Shown here: piece after piece, positions 11,034 to 23,334 of the stretch
How positions within the stretch are numbered: position 1 is the first letter of the stretch
How the letters are laid out: each line of letters opens with the position of its first letter
From: Amphimallon solstitiale
Taxonomy: Eukaryota; Arthropoda; Insecta; Coleoptera; Scarabaeidae
Length of the DNA: 64,000 nt
NCBI GenBank assembly: GCA_963170755.1
Contig: OY720675.1
Span: forward strand, 119,502,821 to 119,566,820
Direction: 5' to 3'
Position numbers and translations under genes: made by a program
The notes under the pieces: model-generated
What the model was told of the DNA's origin: nothing
Databases searched by the model: none
The model's input: the letters and a program-made list of their open reading frames with translations, nothing else

Positions 11034-11072
11034 TTTTTATTATATTCTATTTACTAGTGTATAAAATACATT
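11034..11072. repeat. 39-bp direct repeat, second copy
   Basis: Second direct copy of the 39-mer at 10345-10383; it lies outside the palindrome and 3' of the polB fragment. Confidence 0.92.
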
Positions 11073-12008
11073 TCAAAAATCACCAACCAATCTTGAGTGT
11101 CAAAACAGCTCTAGGACGCCATCTTGGATGTCAAAACGGCACTAAGAAGCGATTTGATATGGATATATATTGTATTTTATTTAATTTCTTTGTGCATAAA
11201 CCACAAAGTAAGAATAACAAGATAAGCGTTTTAGCGTCGACGTGAAAGAGAGAGATGGTATATATTATTTTTTCTTGAAATTTCTTCTAGTTCTGACAAT
11301 GAACTTGTTGTTTTTACTCGCTATAAGATAAAGCCAACGACAAACCACAAAATAACAAGATAAGCGATTTTAACATTAACATGATATTTTAAACTGGGTG
11401 AAATATATTATTTTCTTCTTTTTCAGTATTTGTTGTTGTTTTTTTTTATTTAATCATACATAATAATATATTACAAAGCCGTTGGGTGTGCTCCACCGCA
11501 TGCTAAACGTATTACGTCACCCGCCTCACGCCATCCGTCGTGGGCCAATCACGTTGCCCCGAATACAAAGAAAATAAAGAAATCGAAATGATGATGTTGC
11601 TTACGGCAGTATCTCACACACATACAATATGGCTGACTTGTTGTTGTTTTTATCCCTGCGCCATTATTAGTGGTACGTACAAACACTATTGCAAATTATG
11701 ATTCACACAATATGTTGTCGGCCCCGTTGTTGTGGGGTACGTGCATGCCGCACTTCAAATTACTCGCCTCCTGGTGGGGACTGACGCTTTGTGGTTATGT
11801 GTGACCAATGGGGGTGGTGGATTCGATCATGTGACGTCACATGTGGGCGTGTTCGTGGCTTGGGGTGACCAATGAGAGCGTTGCTTTCGGTCACGTGATG
11901 TTAGAAGTTGGAGTGGTGGGGGGAAAAAGTAAAATTTAGACCCCTATGTTAAATCATATGGGATTTTGGCCCAGAACTGTCATAGCTTATCTACTGATCC
12001 GCTTCACC
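11073..12008. other. Intergenic region with short direct repeats
   Basis: Two related copies of an ~80-bp sequence occur at about 11190-11275 and 11339-11420 (core 'accacaaa..taacaagataagcg.ttt'). The 20-mer aacgtattacgtcacccgcc at 11506-11525 is shared with the centre of P1. The 11480-11990 part is more GC-rich than its surroundings. I see no coding region. Confidence 0.6.
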
Positions 12009-13172
12009 CTACGGAACAGAGAAATCCAAAGCCGAAGGAACAACAGCGTTTTTACCATAAGCCAAATCAGGTACATGCAAATTTAAAGATACACATGGAG
12101 CTGTGACACATGCTGATTCGAAAAGCTCCAAGTTCAAAGAGACATCGGAATCTGCGTTATTTGCGCATGCAAGAAGCTTTGAGTCGAAAGAGGCTTCAGA
12201 AGTTGTATCATTCGCGCATACAAAAACCTCTAAATCGGAAGTAGTGACAGAATCTGAATTATTAGGGCGTACAAAATGCTCTAAGTCAGATGAGGCAACA
12301 GAATCTGTATCATAGATAAGCTCTAAGACGGGAGATATATCAGAAACCGTATCATATGTAAGCTTTACGTCAGGGGATACATCAGAAACTGAAGCATAGG
12401 TAAGCTTTGAGTCAGGAGATACATCAGAAATTGCATTATCAATGAGCTCGGGAGTTTCCAATACGGGAGAGACTTCTGACACAGTTTTGATTGGGTTTTC
12501 GGAAGTATACAATTCAGTGAAGGCAACTGAGACTATAATAGGTGGGGAGGTAACAATTGGGGACTGAGACGGATCTGGCATGACACTAACTGACGGAGAA
12601 GGTTGGCCAATATCTTCATCGTCACCCATGTCATCCTCGTCGTCACTCATATCACTCCAACAATCTGCGGCTTCCCATGCCTTATACTCCTCAATAGCGG
12701 TACAACAAGAGGTATCAAGAATATCGTGAGTTGTGACGTTTCCGAAAGCCCGAAATTTCGAGAGAAATTTAGCTCCCAATTCGAAACTACGCAATGCAAA
12801 CCAGAGGCGTTCGTCCTCCTCTTCAGCAGTGCGCGGCTGCGCATACTGAATGCGGTCCGAGATAAACGCTAGAGCGGTAGTTATTTTCCGATATTCCGTG
12901 ACTGTAGACGTGCTAGCAAGTTGAGAGATAAGAGATTCTATGAGAGAGAACTTTAACTCGATCGCCTCAGCGTCCTCCGCATAAGGAAAAGGTGAGGGAA
13001 ACGTTACATCGTCTGGCATATCTTTCAACTCCCTCAGAATAAAGAAATAATCCAACTGCGCCTTCTCCAGCGTACACCCTGGCTCTAGCTTGACATCAAA
13101 AATAGCAAGTGCATATTCCAAATCCTCAAACGAAAGTTGGTCAATAAGAACTTTAAACCGAAATGGCTCCAT
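12009..13172 (-). CDS. Gag-like protein, orphan (387 aa)
   Basis: The start is the ATG at 13172; upstream in-frame codons include only a TTG. The N-terminal ~50 residues (F-K-V-L-I-D-Q-L-S-F-E-D-L-E-Y-A-L) resemble the N-terminal helical domain of retrotransposon Gag proteins, with L-x-x-E-L-x-Y-x-L-type spacing. A helical middle (to ~165) is followed by an acidic D-D-E-D-D segment. The second half is Ser/Val/Asp-rich with imperfect ~15-20 residue repeats centred on D-V-S-P / S-D-x-E-L. There is no zinc knuckle and no protease, RT or integrase follows within reach, so it is a stranded gag or a domesticated derivative. The ORF is open for 387 codons. Alternative: a host or viral low-complexity gene. 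Confidence 0.5.
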   Translation of the reverse strand: MEPFRFKVLIDQLSFEDLEYALAIFDVKLEPGCTLEKAQLDYFFILRELKDMPDDVTFPSPFPYAEDAEAIELKFSLIESLISQLASTSTVTEYRKITTALAFISDRIQYAQPRTAEEEDERLWFALRSFELGAKFLSKFRAFGNVTTHDILDTSCCTAIEEYKAWEAADCWSDMSDDEDDMGDDEDIGQPSPSVSVMPDPSQSPIVTSPPIIVSVAFTELYTSENPIKTVSEVSPVLETPELIDNAISDVSPDSKLTYASVSDVSPDVKLTYDTVSDISPVLELIYDTDSVASSDLEHFVRPNNSDSVTTSDLEVFVCANDTTSEASFDSKLLACANNADSDVSLNLELFESACVTAPCVSLNLHVPDLAYGKNAVVPSALDFSVP

Positions 13173-13439
13173 TGTATAGAAGAACGGGAAAAAAAAATTA
13201 TTCAAGAAAAATTACAGAGATAAACTAGGTCTTGAAATGGTCACAAGGCATAAATGTGTACCTGTCGATAACTTAAATGGTTCGTACCAGGTAACAAAAG
13301 AAAAGCGAAACTATGAAAAGTCAAAAAGCACGCTAAGACTTGCCTAGAAGGTAATCGGGAAAAATATATAGATATAGGCAAGACCAAAGAAAACAGTGCG
13401 ATAAGAGTGTTCCACTCAGCAGCCACTCATATAAGTCGA

Positions 13440-14360
13440 GAAAAGGCCTAAACCGAGAAAATTACGAAATTTGTGCCTGGAAATGGTCAGGACCGAAACG
13501 TTGATCCGAAACAAGTAGCTTCTCCAAAGTATAGCCCCACTGTGCGGTACGACGAAATGTTAGAGGCAGAAATACTTGAAGATAAGGAAAATATTCCGGA
13601 AGATGGAGAAAACTTGTCCGAAACGTTGAGCAACGACAAGTTGTCACGTTACAGCAACCAATAACAAGGAAAATTGAAAAAGGCGAGAAATTTCCCTGAA
13701 AATGGTGAAAACTTGGTCGAAACGTCGGTTGTCAACTTTGTTCCGGAAGGTAGCGAAAACCGGGTCGAAACGTTAGGTGTCAACTTGTTAGTTGATGGAT
13801 GACACAAAAGAAAAAGAAAATTTGAGGGTGGTGAAAACTTAGCCGAAACGTTGGGTGCGAATTGTCGTTCGTTAGGCCCACAACGATGGCATCAAATTGT
13901 TACGAAGGTAACGAAAACTTCGTTGGAACGTTGGGTAACAAAGGAAAAATTTTATTCCGGAAGATGGCGAAAAGATGGCAGAAACGTTGGCCAACAATTT
14001 TGTTACAATTATCTCCAAAAGAAAGACCCAAAGCGTTAGTGCGCCAATTTTGTTGCTATTGACTCGGAAAGAAAGGCCCTAAAACGTTGGTGTGTCAATT
14101 TGTTACGGAAGGGGAGAAAACTTGTCTAAATGTTAGGAGACAGAAAAAGAAATTCTGAAAATGGCCGAAAATTGGACGAAACTTGGTTGACACACAAAAA
14201 AAAAAATTGAAGATGGCGGAACGTTGGCCGAAACGTTGGTGCCAAATTTGTTACCTTATTTCCCAAAAAGAAAGGCCCAGACGTTAGGGCACCAAATTTG
14301 TTCCCTTATTACCAAAAAGAAAGGCCCCAAACGTTAGGGCGCCAAATTTGCTACACCCGC
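13440..14360. repeat. Degenerate minisatellite with 'CGAAACGTTGG' core
   Basis: About 12 imperfect copies of a 45-75 bp unit with consensus 'gaaaacttg.ccgaaacgttgg..caa.ttgtta' are present. Cores are visible near 13494, 13619, 13718, 13765, 13844, 13922, 13979, 14085, 14230, 14280 and 14330. Short ORFs in this block are by-products of the repeat. Confidence 0.8.
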
Positions 14361-17333
14361 AACAACGTCGAAACTTATTAATAAGATATGAAAGTTGTTA
14401 GAACAGGAGATCCTATAGTGAGGTAGAATGTATTGGAAAACGCAGGGCCGAGCTAGCTCTAATCGAAGATGGCGTGTCGGTTCAGAAAAACTAAACTTAA
14501 GATATAAGCGTCGGTCGGCGACGACGCAAGCGACGTTGTCCGGGCACCAGGACACTACGCTACCTTATGGTAACCTACCTGCGTATCCTAAGACCTGCCA
14601 CTGGCTGTGTCCCTCCAGCGGGACTCCTACGGATCACCCTGTATAGGTGTTATGCCAAACCTTATTCAACTGCACGTCACAATCATAAATGGTGAAGGTA
14701 AGATATGTTGAGGTATAATAAAAAAAAAAGAAATTACGATGTGAAGAAAGGTGCTATATTAATAATATTGTTCTTTTTTTTTTGAAAATAAATTAAAATG
14801 TTGACAGTATGTTTTTTTTTAATAAAGTAATGAAAATTTAAAGGACAAAATAACAATAGAACCTCTGCGCCTCGGCAGGAGGATGGTCGGCGTCAGAAAC
14901 GTTTCCTTGCCTTACAGGCCAATATACATTTGTTGTTATTAAACGCCACCAACGGCGATGTTCTAAATTAAATAGTTACAAGAAAATAAAATTGATTTAA
15001 GTTAGCGCACAGGACTTAAAATAATTTAATTAATTAACTGAAAGGTAAAACGTGACATTGCAAGATCAAAATTTTGAAATAATCCAAATAAACTGTTTAC
15101 ATTTATTATTCAATTAAATGACGCTATTAAAAGTTACAATGGAAAATCCAGTATTAGCACAAAAGAATCTACTGAGCTTCGGTATTTAATTTTCTATAAT
15201 GACTTAACTAATTTCAATAGCTCAGAAATTAGAAAAACATACATGAAAGTCAAATTTCTAAATTACGGTAATAAACGTGCTAAAATTATTATCAAATTCA
15301 AGATTAAAATTCAACACATCAAAGAGAAATAATATTACGGTATGGAATTTACTAGATTTGTTATAACATTAAATATTCTACACATCAAAGAGAAATATTA
15401 TTACGGTAATGAAAATACTAGAATTATTATTATTAAATCAAAAATATACAACTCAACAATGAGAGCCCTTATCAAATCTTCTTAGGGTCACTCTGTATAC
15501 AGCAATATCAATTTGCATAAAAAAATAACACAAAAATAACGGTAATTTAATTAGGATTATACGTGACCTTGCAGTTAACTAAGTGGTGCATCAGGTATTT
15601 TAGCCACTCAAATATTCTTAGGTCAAATATAGGTAAGATAATGTCCAGAACTCTGGCATAAAGACGTCGACAATCAGTCGAAAGTTACGGTGAAAATTAC
15701 AACAATAGTTGCACTTATCTGTCAAGACGGACGCAGGTAGGCCGCTAACGGCAACCAAGATGGCGGAGGCTCCCTCGTCGGACGATGAAAAATTCCACTT
15801 CAACAGACAAGATGGACGTATAGGTGCAACTACTGCAGCAACGATGGAAACCACTACGTTCTTCAACCGTAATGTGGGGTGACAATACCAGAAAATGGCT
15901 ACTGTGGGCTTTTGTGCCCGTCAATAAAAATCCTATTAAATTAGAAGAGAAAAGAAACAAAGATAAAATCCCGAAAATTAACACAAAGTTTCAATCACTT
16001 ACCCCAAATGGTATTGGAGATTCCGCGATAACGACTACACAAGTCACTCAAAGGTGCAAAATTTAGATTCAAAAAAAACCACACGTGGTAATTCGTAAAT
16101 TTTAGGTAACGGTATTTCGGTAAAAATTCATGATAAATAACCAAAACTAAGGTATCGATATTCGCTGCTTATTCCATTAAAGCCGCTTACGCGAAATATC
16201 TACATAGATAAAGTAACAAAGTTACTAAAAAGGAAAATAAGCAGATTGCACAATGTTCTCACACGAGAAGAGACTATGTAAGTGAAGTCGAAAACGAGAA
16301 CTTCCTCCTATCTAATGCGCGTCAACTACACGCATCCTTCCAAAAGTATCAAAACACGGAAATACCTCAGTATGAAAGGCGGGAGATTTCAAATAAACAT
16401 AGTAGGCATAAAACTAAATTTGACAATAAAGGGAGTCAACACCGTGACTTATATATAATTAAACACAAACCTGCACATAACTTAGACGAAGAGAAAATAA
16501 CTGAAACCCCCTTCAATGTACGTAGCAATTATAAATCAGACAATGTGAAAGGAAAATACTCGCTAAACAGTTGGCAATGCGTGAAGCATTCGTCACACCG
16601 CGGCGAAGTAACCAACGTCTGACAGATAGAAAACAAAACAAACCCAAGATGTAGACACAAATCATTACGGAAGAAACCGGATTCTGCAGGTAACTATTGA
16701 AATTTCCAAACTCTTAATCGCGCTCCGAACAGGCGGTTAAAGAAGAACCGACCTCGCAATGTTTTGCAGATTAAATCCGCGAGGCTATAACCTCCTAAGG
16801 AAAGATATCGACAGATGCTCGACAAGGCAATCAAGGAAGGTGGATGATTGCTGAGAACAAATCAGTTCACGATAACAATTTGAAGTATGCCCGTCAATAC
16901 ACAAGATTTCTCTATTTAATACCCCTTGCATTTTTAGTGACATAACTGCGAAGGAAGAATATTAATCGGACATGCTTGAGAGACCGTGTTTGGTAATACG
17001 CATAAACACGTGAGACAGTAAATACAACGAGCCTGACTGTTGTCTCGAAGAATTTAAAGCCACAAATAGATGCACTTCGTAGAGTTCGGAGGCAACAAAT
17101 AAGCAGATATTGATAAAGCTTAAACAAGGCGTAAAAAGTAACTGCAAATGCAGAAAATACGAATTTAGAGGTAGGTTAAAATAAGCTAGAGATAAGATAG
17201 TTAGAGGTAGCTACATAAGATACAGAGTTCTTACACATAAAGAGTGTATTTGCCCGATATTACACATTACATATCTGTCAGTTACACGGTTCATGACTTA
17301 GGGCTCCGAGAGCACAATATTAGGTTTAGCACA
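14361..17333. other. Unassigned region, no gene recognised
   Basis: I find no ORF with recognisable protein character here. The block is of moderate AT content and less repetitive than its neighbours. Poly-A and poly-T runs at 14720-14830 and a short direct repeat ('cacatcaaagagaaatattattacgg' type, 15315 and 15375) are the only patterns seen. The upper part (16.2-17.3 kb) could hold LTR or regulatory sequence of a degraded retroelement, but nothing decides this. Confidence 0.4.
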
Positions 17334-17534
17334 AGTAGTTATATAATGCGGATTCCAGCGCAATTTCCTATGTTATTTCTTATGGAGGTTCATTCTGCAA
17401 TTCAAGGTCATTTGAAATTTATACAGGTGTAATCACTTTCGTGCCACGAGGCAAGTCATTCAATCCTTACAGGCCTTCATATATATATGTATGTATATAT
17501 GTATATACGCGAGCGAGCGTAGGTGTGTGCGGCG

Positions 17535-17560
17535 GTGTGTGTGTGTGTGTGTGTGTGTGT
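17535..17560. repeat. (GT)n microsatellite, P2 left arm
   Basis: Thirteen GT units; mirrored as (AC)n at about 33224-33249. Confidence 0.95.
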
Positions 17561-18089
17561 AACCAGCTTCGGAGGTGTAGAGAAAGATAGGGAAGGAGTT
17601 GTTTAATATACCTGTATACAAAGATGAGATGCGAACACCGCACGACTTTTATACATATGTACATTCAAATTATTCAATTAATAATACAGCTAGCATAGAA
17701 ACAATGATTAACTTTTATTAAATACTAATACTGTAATTATATTTAATTATACTAATTATATAGCATGATTATGCTATCATAATGCTAATAAGTACATGTG
17801 AAATTCCTGAATAAATTACCAGGCTTGCTATCGCGCTTCTCAATGTACTTCAAACAGGTCTAAACATGTTTCCAGCGGAAACCGCAACGGCTGTCTGCTT
17901 CTGTGATAGACGCATGCATGAAATGTATATCTTACTTATAAAATAAAATAAAACAAACAATATATTTTTTTAAGAAAAACAATTTATTTATTATTATTTA
18001 TAAATTAACAATATCTCCAAGCTTCATACCATCAAGATGGTCGATAAAAATATAAACTTTACATCTAAGATCGGCATACCATTTCAAAT

Positions 18090-19085
18090 TATAAAATAAA
18101 TATACAGTATGCTACTGGACGAGATAACAACCAAGTATGAATATACAGGACGTTTCAAAGGTAGGGATTTTTAGAAAAACAATGTATTAATTAACAATAT
18201 GACCAAGTTTCATACCATCAAGATGGTCGATAAAAATATAAACCTTACATCTAAGATCGGCATACCATTTCAAATTATAAAATAAATATACAGTATGCTA
18301 CTGGACGAGATAGCAACCAAGTATGAATATACAGGACGTTTTCAAAGGTAGGGATTTTTAGAAAAGCAAGATGACGAATCCAAGATGGCCGCCAAAAATC
18401 TAATAAACTAATGCCACGTCAAGCATCCAATATATCAAAACCATGCACTCGAACTCCTATGAAACATCATCTCAAAACCATCGCTAGAATCAGCTCACAA
18501 CCGGGTCATGAAGCGATTCTGAAACCCCTATATTAAAACCACACATTCAAACCACTATCAAATCCCTCTTTTCTCAAAAAACTATCCATCCATCCATCCG
18601 TCCATCCATCCATCCATCTGGATAACATAGCAACCAAATATTAATATACAGGACGCTTCAAAGTAGGGATTTTTTAGAAAAGCAAGATGGAGAATCCAAG
18701 ATGGCCGCCAAAAATCTAATAAACTAAGGTGACGTCAGGCGAAATAGCCGACTATCAATATGATCGATCAAAATATAAACTCAACTTCTAGAAAATACCC
18801 AACTCCGTATCACGCATCACAACAACAACCACCCAACATAGTTTCAAACGCCACAACACCGGATCAACTTAGGAAGATACATCTAGGTCAAACCCAACAT
18901 ACTTTCAAACACCACCACCGAGGATTTATATTTGACATCAGCATACCATCTCAAATCATAAAATAAATATACAGTATGATACTGGATAACATAGCAACCA
19001 ATTATGAATATACAGGACGTTTCAAAGTAGGGATTTTTAGAAAAGCAAGATGGCCACCAAAATCTAATAAACTTCGGTGGCATCA
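18090..19085. repeat. Dispersed 'aagatggccgcc' repeat family, tandem copies, P2 left arm
   Basis: At least four diverged copies of a ~140-170 bp unit occur. Each contains 'tacagtatgctactgga(c/t)..ata(g/a)caaccaa.tatgaatatacaggacgtttcaaag.agggatttttagaaaagcaagatgg'. The same family occurs at 47040-47400 and 53390-53700 and, more diverged, near 900, 54060-54120 and 59900-60020. It has the look of a degraded satellite or the tail of a retroelement and encodes nothing I can support. Confidence 0.8.
18584..18619. repeat. (ATCC)n microsatellite, P2 left arm
   Basis: About nine 4-bp units with one variant (atccg); mirrored at about 32165-32200. Confidence 0.95.
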
Positions 19086-19295
19086 GGCATCAATCTATTA
19101 AAACCACTATCAAATCATTCTCTTTTAAAGCCGTCATTCCAAAACAATACATTCAAATCATACATTCAGCGATAGATGCATAAATGAAATGTATTTATGC
19201 AGCCTAGCAGTTCAAAGCTTGTTATCGAGCTTACCAGTATATTTCTAACAGATCTAAACACGTTTCTAATGGAAACCACAACGTTTGATCACTAT

Positions 19296-20535
19296 CAACA
19301 CCTCTATGATAGTCACATTATTTAATATATCTATACCATATAATAAAAAGGAACAACATATTTTAAGAAAAACAATTATTAAAAAATAATAACCACATTT
19401 TGTAGGTGAATTATAGCTAATATATATATATATATATGGCATATCAATCATAGGGAAAAACATTAAACGAATTACAACGATAAACAATTATGACATATAA
19501 ATCCATAGGTAAAGTTATATAGGTAATAAACATCATTCTCTCCATAGAAGACCTAGATATTTAATACCACATACATAAATACATAGACACTCTAATCCTC
19601 ATATGAATAAATTGATAGACTTATAATAATTATTTTCATCCATAAGTATACATACATACTTTTATATATATCACTACAAGAAATAAGTCAACACCTCTAT
19701 GATAGTCACATTATTTAATATATCTATACCATAAAATAAAAAGGAACAACATATTTTAAGAAAAACAATTATTAAAAAATAATAACCACATTTTGTATGC
19801 GAATTATAGCTAATATAGCATATCAATCATAGGGAAAAACATTAAACGAATTACAATGATAAGCAATTATGACATATAAATCCATAGGTAAAGTTATATA
19901 GGTAATAAACATCATTCCCTCCATAGAAAAACTAGATATTTAATACCACATACATAAATACATAGACACTCTAATCCTCATATGAATAAATTGATAGACT
20001 TATAATAATTATTTTCATCCATAAGTATACATACATACTTTTATAGTATATGGTTTGAAGTAGTATACTTTTATATATATCACTACAAGAAATAAGTCAA
20101 CACCTCTATGATAGTAGCCTTATTTAATATATCTATATCATAAAATAAAAAGGAACAACATATTTTAAGAAAAAACAATTTATTAAAAAATAATAACCAC
20201 ATTTTGTAGGCGAATTATAGCATATCAATCATAGGGAAAAACATTAAACGAAATACAACGATAAACAATTATGACATATAAATCCATAGGTAAAGTTATA
20301 TAGGTAATAAACATCATTCTCTCCATAGAAGACCTAGATATTTAATACCACATACATAAATACATAGACACTCTAATCCTCATATGAATAAATTGATAGA
20401 CTTATAATAATTATTTTCATTCATAAGTATACATACATACTTTTATATATATCACTACAAGAAATAACTCGACACCGCTGTGATAGTCACCTTATTTAAT
20501 ATATCTATATTATAAAATAAAAAGGAACAACATAT
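19296..20535. repeat. Tandem array of ~390-bp units, P2 left arm
   Basis: Three full copies and one partial copy begin at 19296, 19689, 20098 and 20470 (periods 393, 409 and 372 bp). Each starts 'c(a/g)acacc.ct.tgatagt' and includes 'aaggaacaacatatttt.aagaaaa'. Copies differ by a few percent and by short indels in TA-rich parts. No coding capacity. Confidence 0.88.
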
Positions 20536-21989
20536 TTTCAAGAAAACAATTTATTAAAAATAAAACAACTACACACATCAAACAAACCTCAACCATACTT
20601 TCAATTTCACAAATATCAAATTTAAACAAAACAATCAAATGCAAAGGCAAGGAATGTTCTCGAGATGATCCATATAGTGCAATATAACAATGCAGTAAAA
20701 CGATAGAGCTGAGATACATGCTCTATCAAATTTTTTATTACCCACTTTTTCAGCAATCAAAACTTTTTGACAAAACACTACACATATGAAAAATAGACAT
20801 AGCATTAAATATTTCCATTTTAGAGATACCCCAGCCTAACCCCAATTTTAAATATCATAAATTCTTAAATTGATTTAGTTAACTTTCTTATAATATTTAA
20901 AAAGGTTGAAAAGGAAACATACTAAGTCCCACAACAGATAAAATATGTGCTATCTTTTTACACTTCACGTTTAGTACTGTCATTAGAAGAAATATGCCTG
21001 AGGTACAGCTTTTAATATGAAATTTAGGGGTTTTTTTTTTCACAAAAACATAGTTTATCCCTAATAAAACTAATTTTGAAACACAATGTGCACATAGTAT
21101 TAAAAAAGAGAATAAAAACATTAAACAAGGTACGCTTCACACGAAACATTTTTATAAATTACATTTTAAAAACATGGAATTCTATTTTATTTGAATGACA
21201 TTGTATTTACAAATAGTTTTTATATCATTACAAGAAATATGCTTTTCATTAAATATTAACCACTGAACAACAGCAGTATACACAAAAAAAAAAAACTAAT
21301 ATAAAGACAGTATTAACGTTCTAACCAAAAGATTTGCAAAATAATAAATATATACTTGTTCATCGCTTAAAAACAATCGAAAAATTGATGTTTGCCAAGC
21401 TATTTATCAATATTTAAGAGTTAAAAATTTATCATCATTTTTACATTTACAGATACCCCATGTTTAATATCAATTTGAATTAACATAAATTCATAAAATG
21501 AGTCCATCTTTTCACACATCATGCGTTTTTGTACAACAGCGAATGTATTACATTTTAAAGCACTTTATAATTTGAGAAAAATAGCAAATCATATCACGAA
21601 ACACTATTATAAATTCTATTTTATTTGGATGACATTGTATTTACAAATAGTTTTTATATCATTACAAGAAATATACTTTTCATTAAATATTAACCACTGA
21701 ACAACAGTAGTATAATAAATACTCGCTTTCAATTATTTAATATTGAAATTACATAAAATTCAATGCAATACACTTAAAACATTTGAAAAATCATGTTTGG
21801 TAAGCCCAATATATATCAATATTAAGACAAAATTATTATTAATTTTACATCTACAGATACCCCATGTTTAATATCAATTTGAATTAACATAATTTCATAA
21901 AATGAGTCTATCTTTAAATTTAGGGGTTTTTACACAAAACATAGTTTACGCCTAATAAAACTAATTTTTGAAACACAATGTACACATAG

Positions 21990-22028
<39 letters not shown>

Positions 22029-22248
22029 TGATAAAAACATTAAACAAGGTACGCTTCACACGAATCATTTTTATAAATTACATTTTAAAACATGGAATTC
22101 TATTTTATTTGGATGACATTGTATTTTGGTAAGCCAAATATATATCAATATTTAAGACAAAAATTATTATTAATTTTCCATCTACAGATACCCCATGTTT
22201 AATATCAATTTGAATGAACATAATTTCATAAAATGAGTCTATCTTTAA
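20536..22248. repeat. Irregular tandem repeats, P2 left arm
   Basis: The word 'agatacccca' followed by 'tttaatatcaatttgaa' recurs at 21451, 21855 and 22186, with a diverged copy at 20824. 'cattaaatattaaccactgaacaacag' recurs near 21245 and 21680. The array runs directly into the Penelope-like fragment at 22248. A 33-bp poly-A run lies at 21994-22026. No gene recognised. Confidence 0.8.
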
Positions 22249-23318
22249 ATTTTTGTCAGTTTTATCTTTATTATTTTTAATATGATTCTGTAGTTTGTTG
22301 TTTGTACGAAATGAAATTAATGTCTTTGTTGTTTTTCGTAAATATGTTTTTATTTTCATGGAAGGTGTACCTATATAAGTCACAGAGGCAAATTTTGATG
22401 AGTAAGTTTGAGGAACTATAGGATAATTCTTGGATATGATTTTTGCTTTTTGTTTTTTATGAAGGAGATTATTTATTAATTCTTTTGAATAACTATTATT
22501 CTGAGCTATGGTGTAAATTCTATCTAATTCTTTATCAAAATTAATCTTATGCATAAGAACATGGATTATTTTATATAACATTGAGTGGAAAGCAGCAAGT
22601 TTATGACTAATCGGGTGGAAAGAGTTAGAATGTATCGTAATATCTGTGTGAGTAGGTTTATGGTAAATAGCGAATTCGTGTGTAGAGGTCTAGAAAATTA
22701 ATGGTTTTATTTACTTCTAATTCTATGGTGAATTTAATATTAGGATGCAAAATGTTAATATGAGTATGAAGTGAATTTAATTGTCTATCCGTTCCTTTAA
22801 AACACACCAAAATATCATCTACATATCTCACCCAGTATATACAATTTTTAAATAACGAATGTTTACTAATAATGTCTTCAAGGTTGTCCATAAATATTTC
22901 GGATAATAAGGGACTTAGTGGGTTTCCGTTTAACACTTCTTTTGGAGGAATAATCGTAAACAAACATCAAATGAAATGAGTTTTAAATTATCTGGTAATT
23001 TAAATTTACTAATTTTATTTATCGAAAATTTCGGTTTGAATTTAGTGTATTCTAAAATGATTTTTATAAGTTGTTTGCATAGATTCACATCTGGTGCTTT
23101 TACATACGAAACAACTGGACGAATAGGTATATTCTTTTATGTAATTTTAGTAAACCATATAATTCTGGAGGTTGTGGGTTCATAACCGGTAGTTGGAACT
23201 TTTGTGCATTATTGAATAAACATTCGGTATTGTTTATAGCACTTTTAATTTGTTTTTGAAACCACTCTGTAGGGTTAGATTTTAGTTTTATGAACGCATT
23301 AGTACAATAGTAAAATAG
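22248..23318 (-). pseudogene. Penelope-like retroelement reverse transcriptase fragment, P2 left arm
   Basis: On the minus strand this encodes parts of a Penelope-like element RT: an upstream segment with K-L-K-S-N-P and M-N-P-x-P-P-E-L-Y-G-L-L-K-L-H-K, then after frameshifts and a deletion the motifs G-N-P-L-S-P-L-L-S-E-I-F-M and W-V-R-Y-V-D-D-I-L-V (catalytic Y-V-D-D), and then S-H-K-L-A-A-F-H. The region around the A box (I-S-F-D-V) is broken and some of it is deleted. The reading ends after K-T-D-K-N-L-K exactly where the tandem repeat takes over, so the GIY-YIG endonuclease expected next in this class is missing. The start is fused to gypsy RT sequence (see 23335-24250). Confidence 0.85.
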
Positions 23319-23334
23319 AGGAGTTCCCATTGGA

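Noticed and set aside
12103..12872. Plus-strand ORFs inside the Gag-like gene
   Set aside because: Shadow frames of the better-supported 387-aa minus-strand ORF.
16200..17333. Possible LTR of the retroelement that supplied the Gag-like ORF
   Set aside because: No matching second LTR was found between 11.0 and 12.0 kb and no primer-binding site is recognisable.
18584..18619. Regular short repeats that might suggest a CRISPR-like array
   Set aside because: It is a simple (ATCC)n microsatellite without spacers, in a eukaryotic context.
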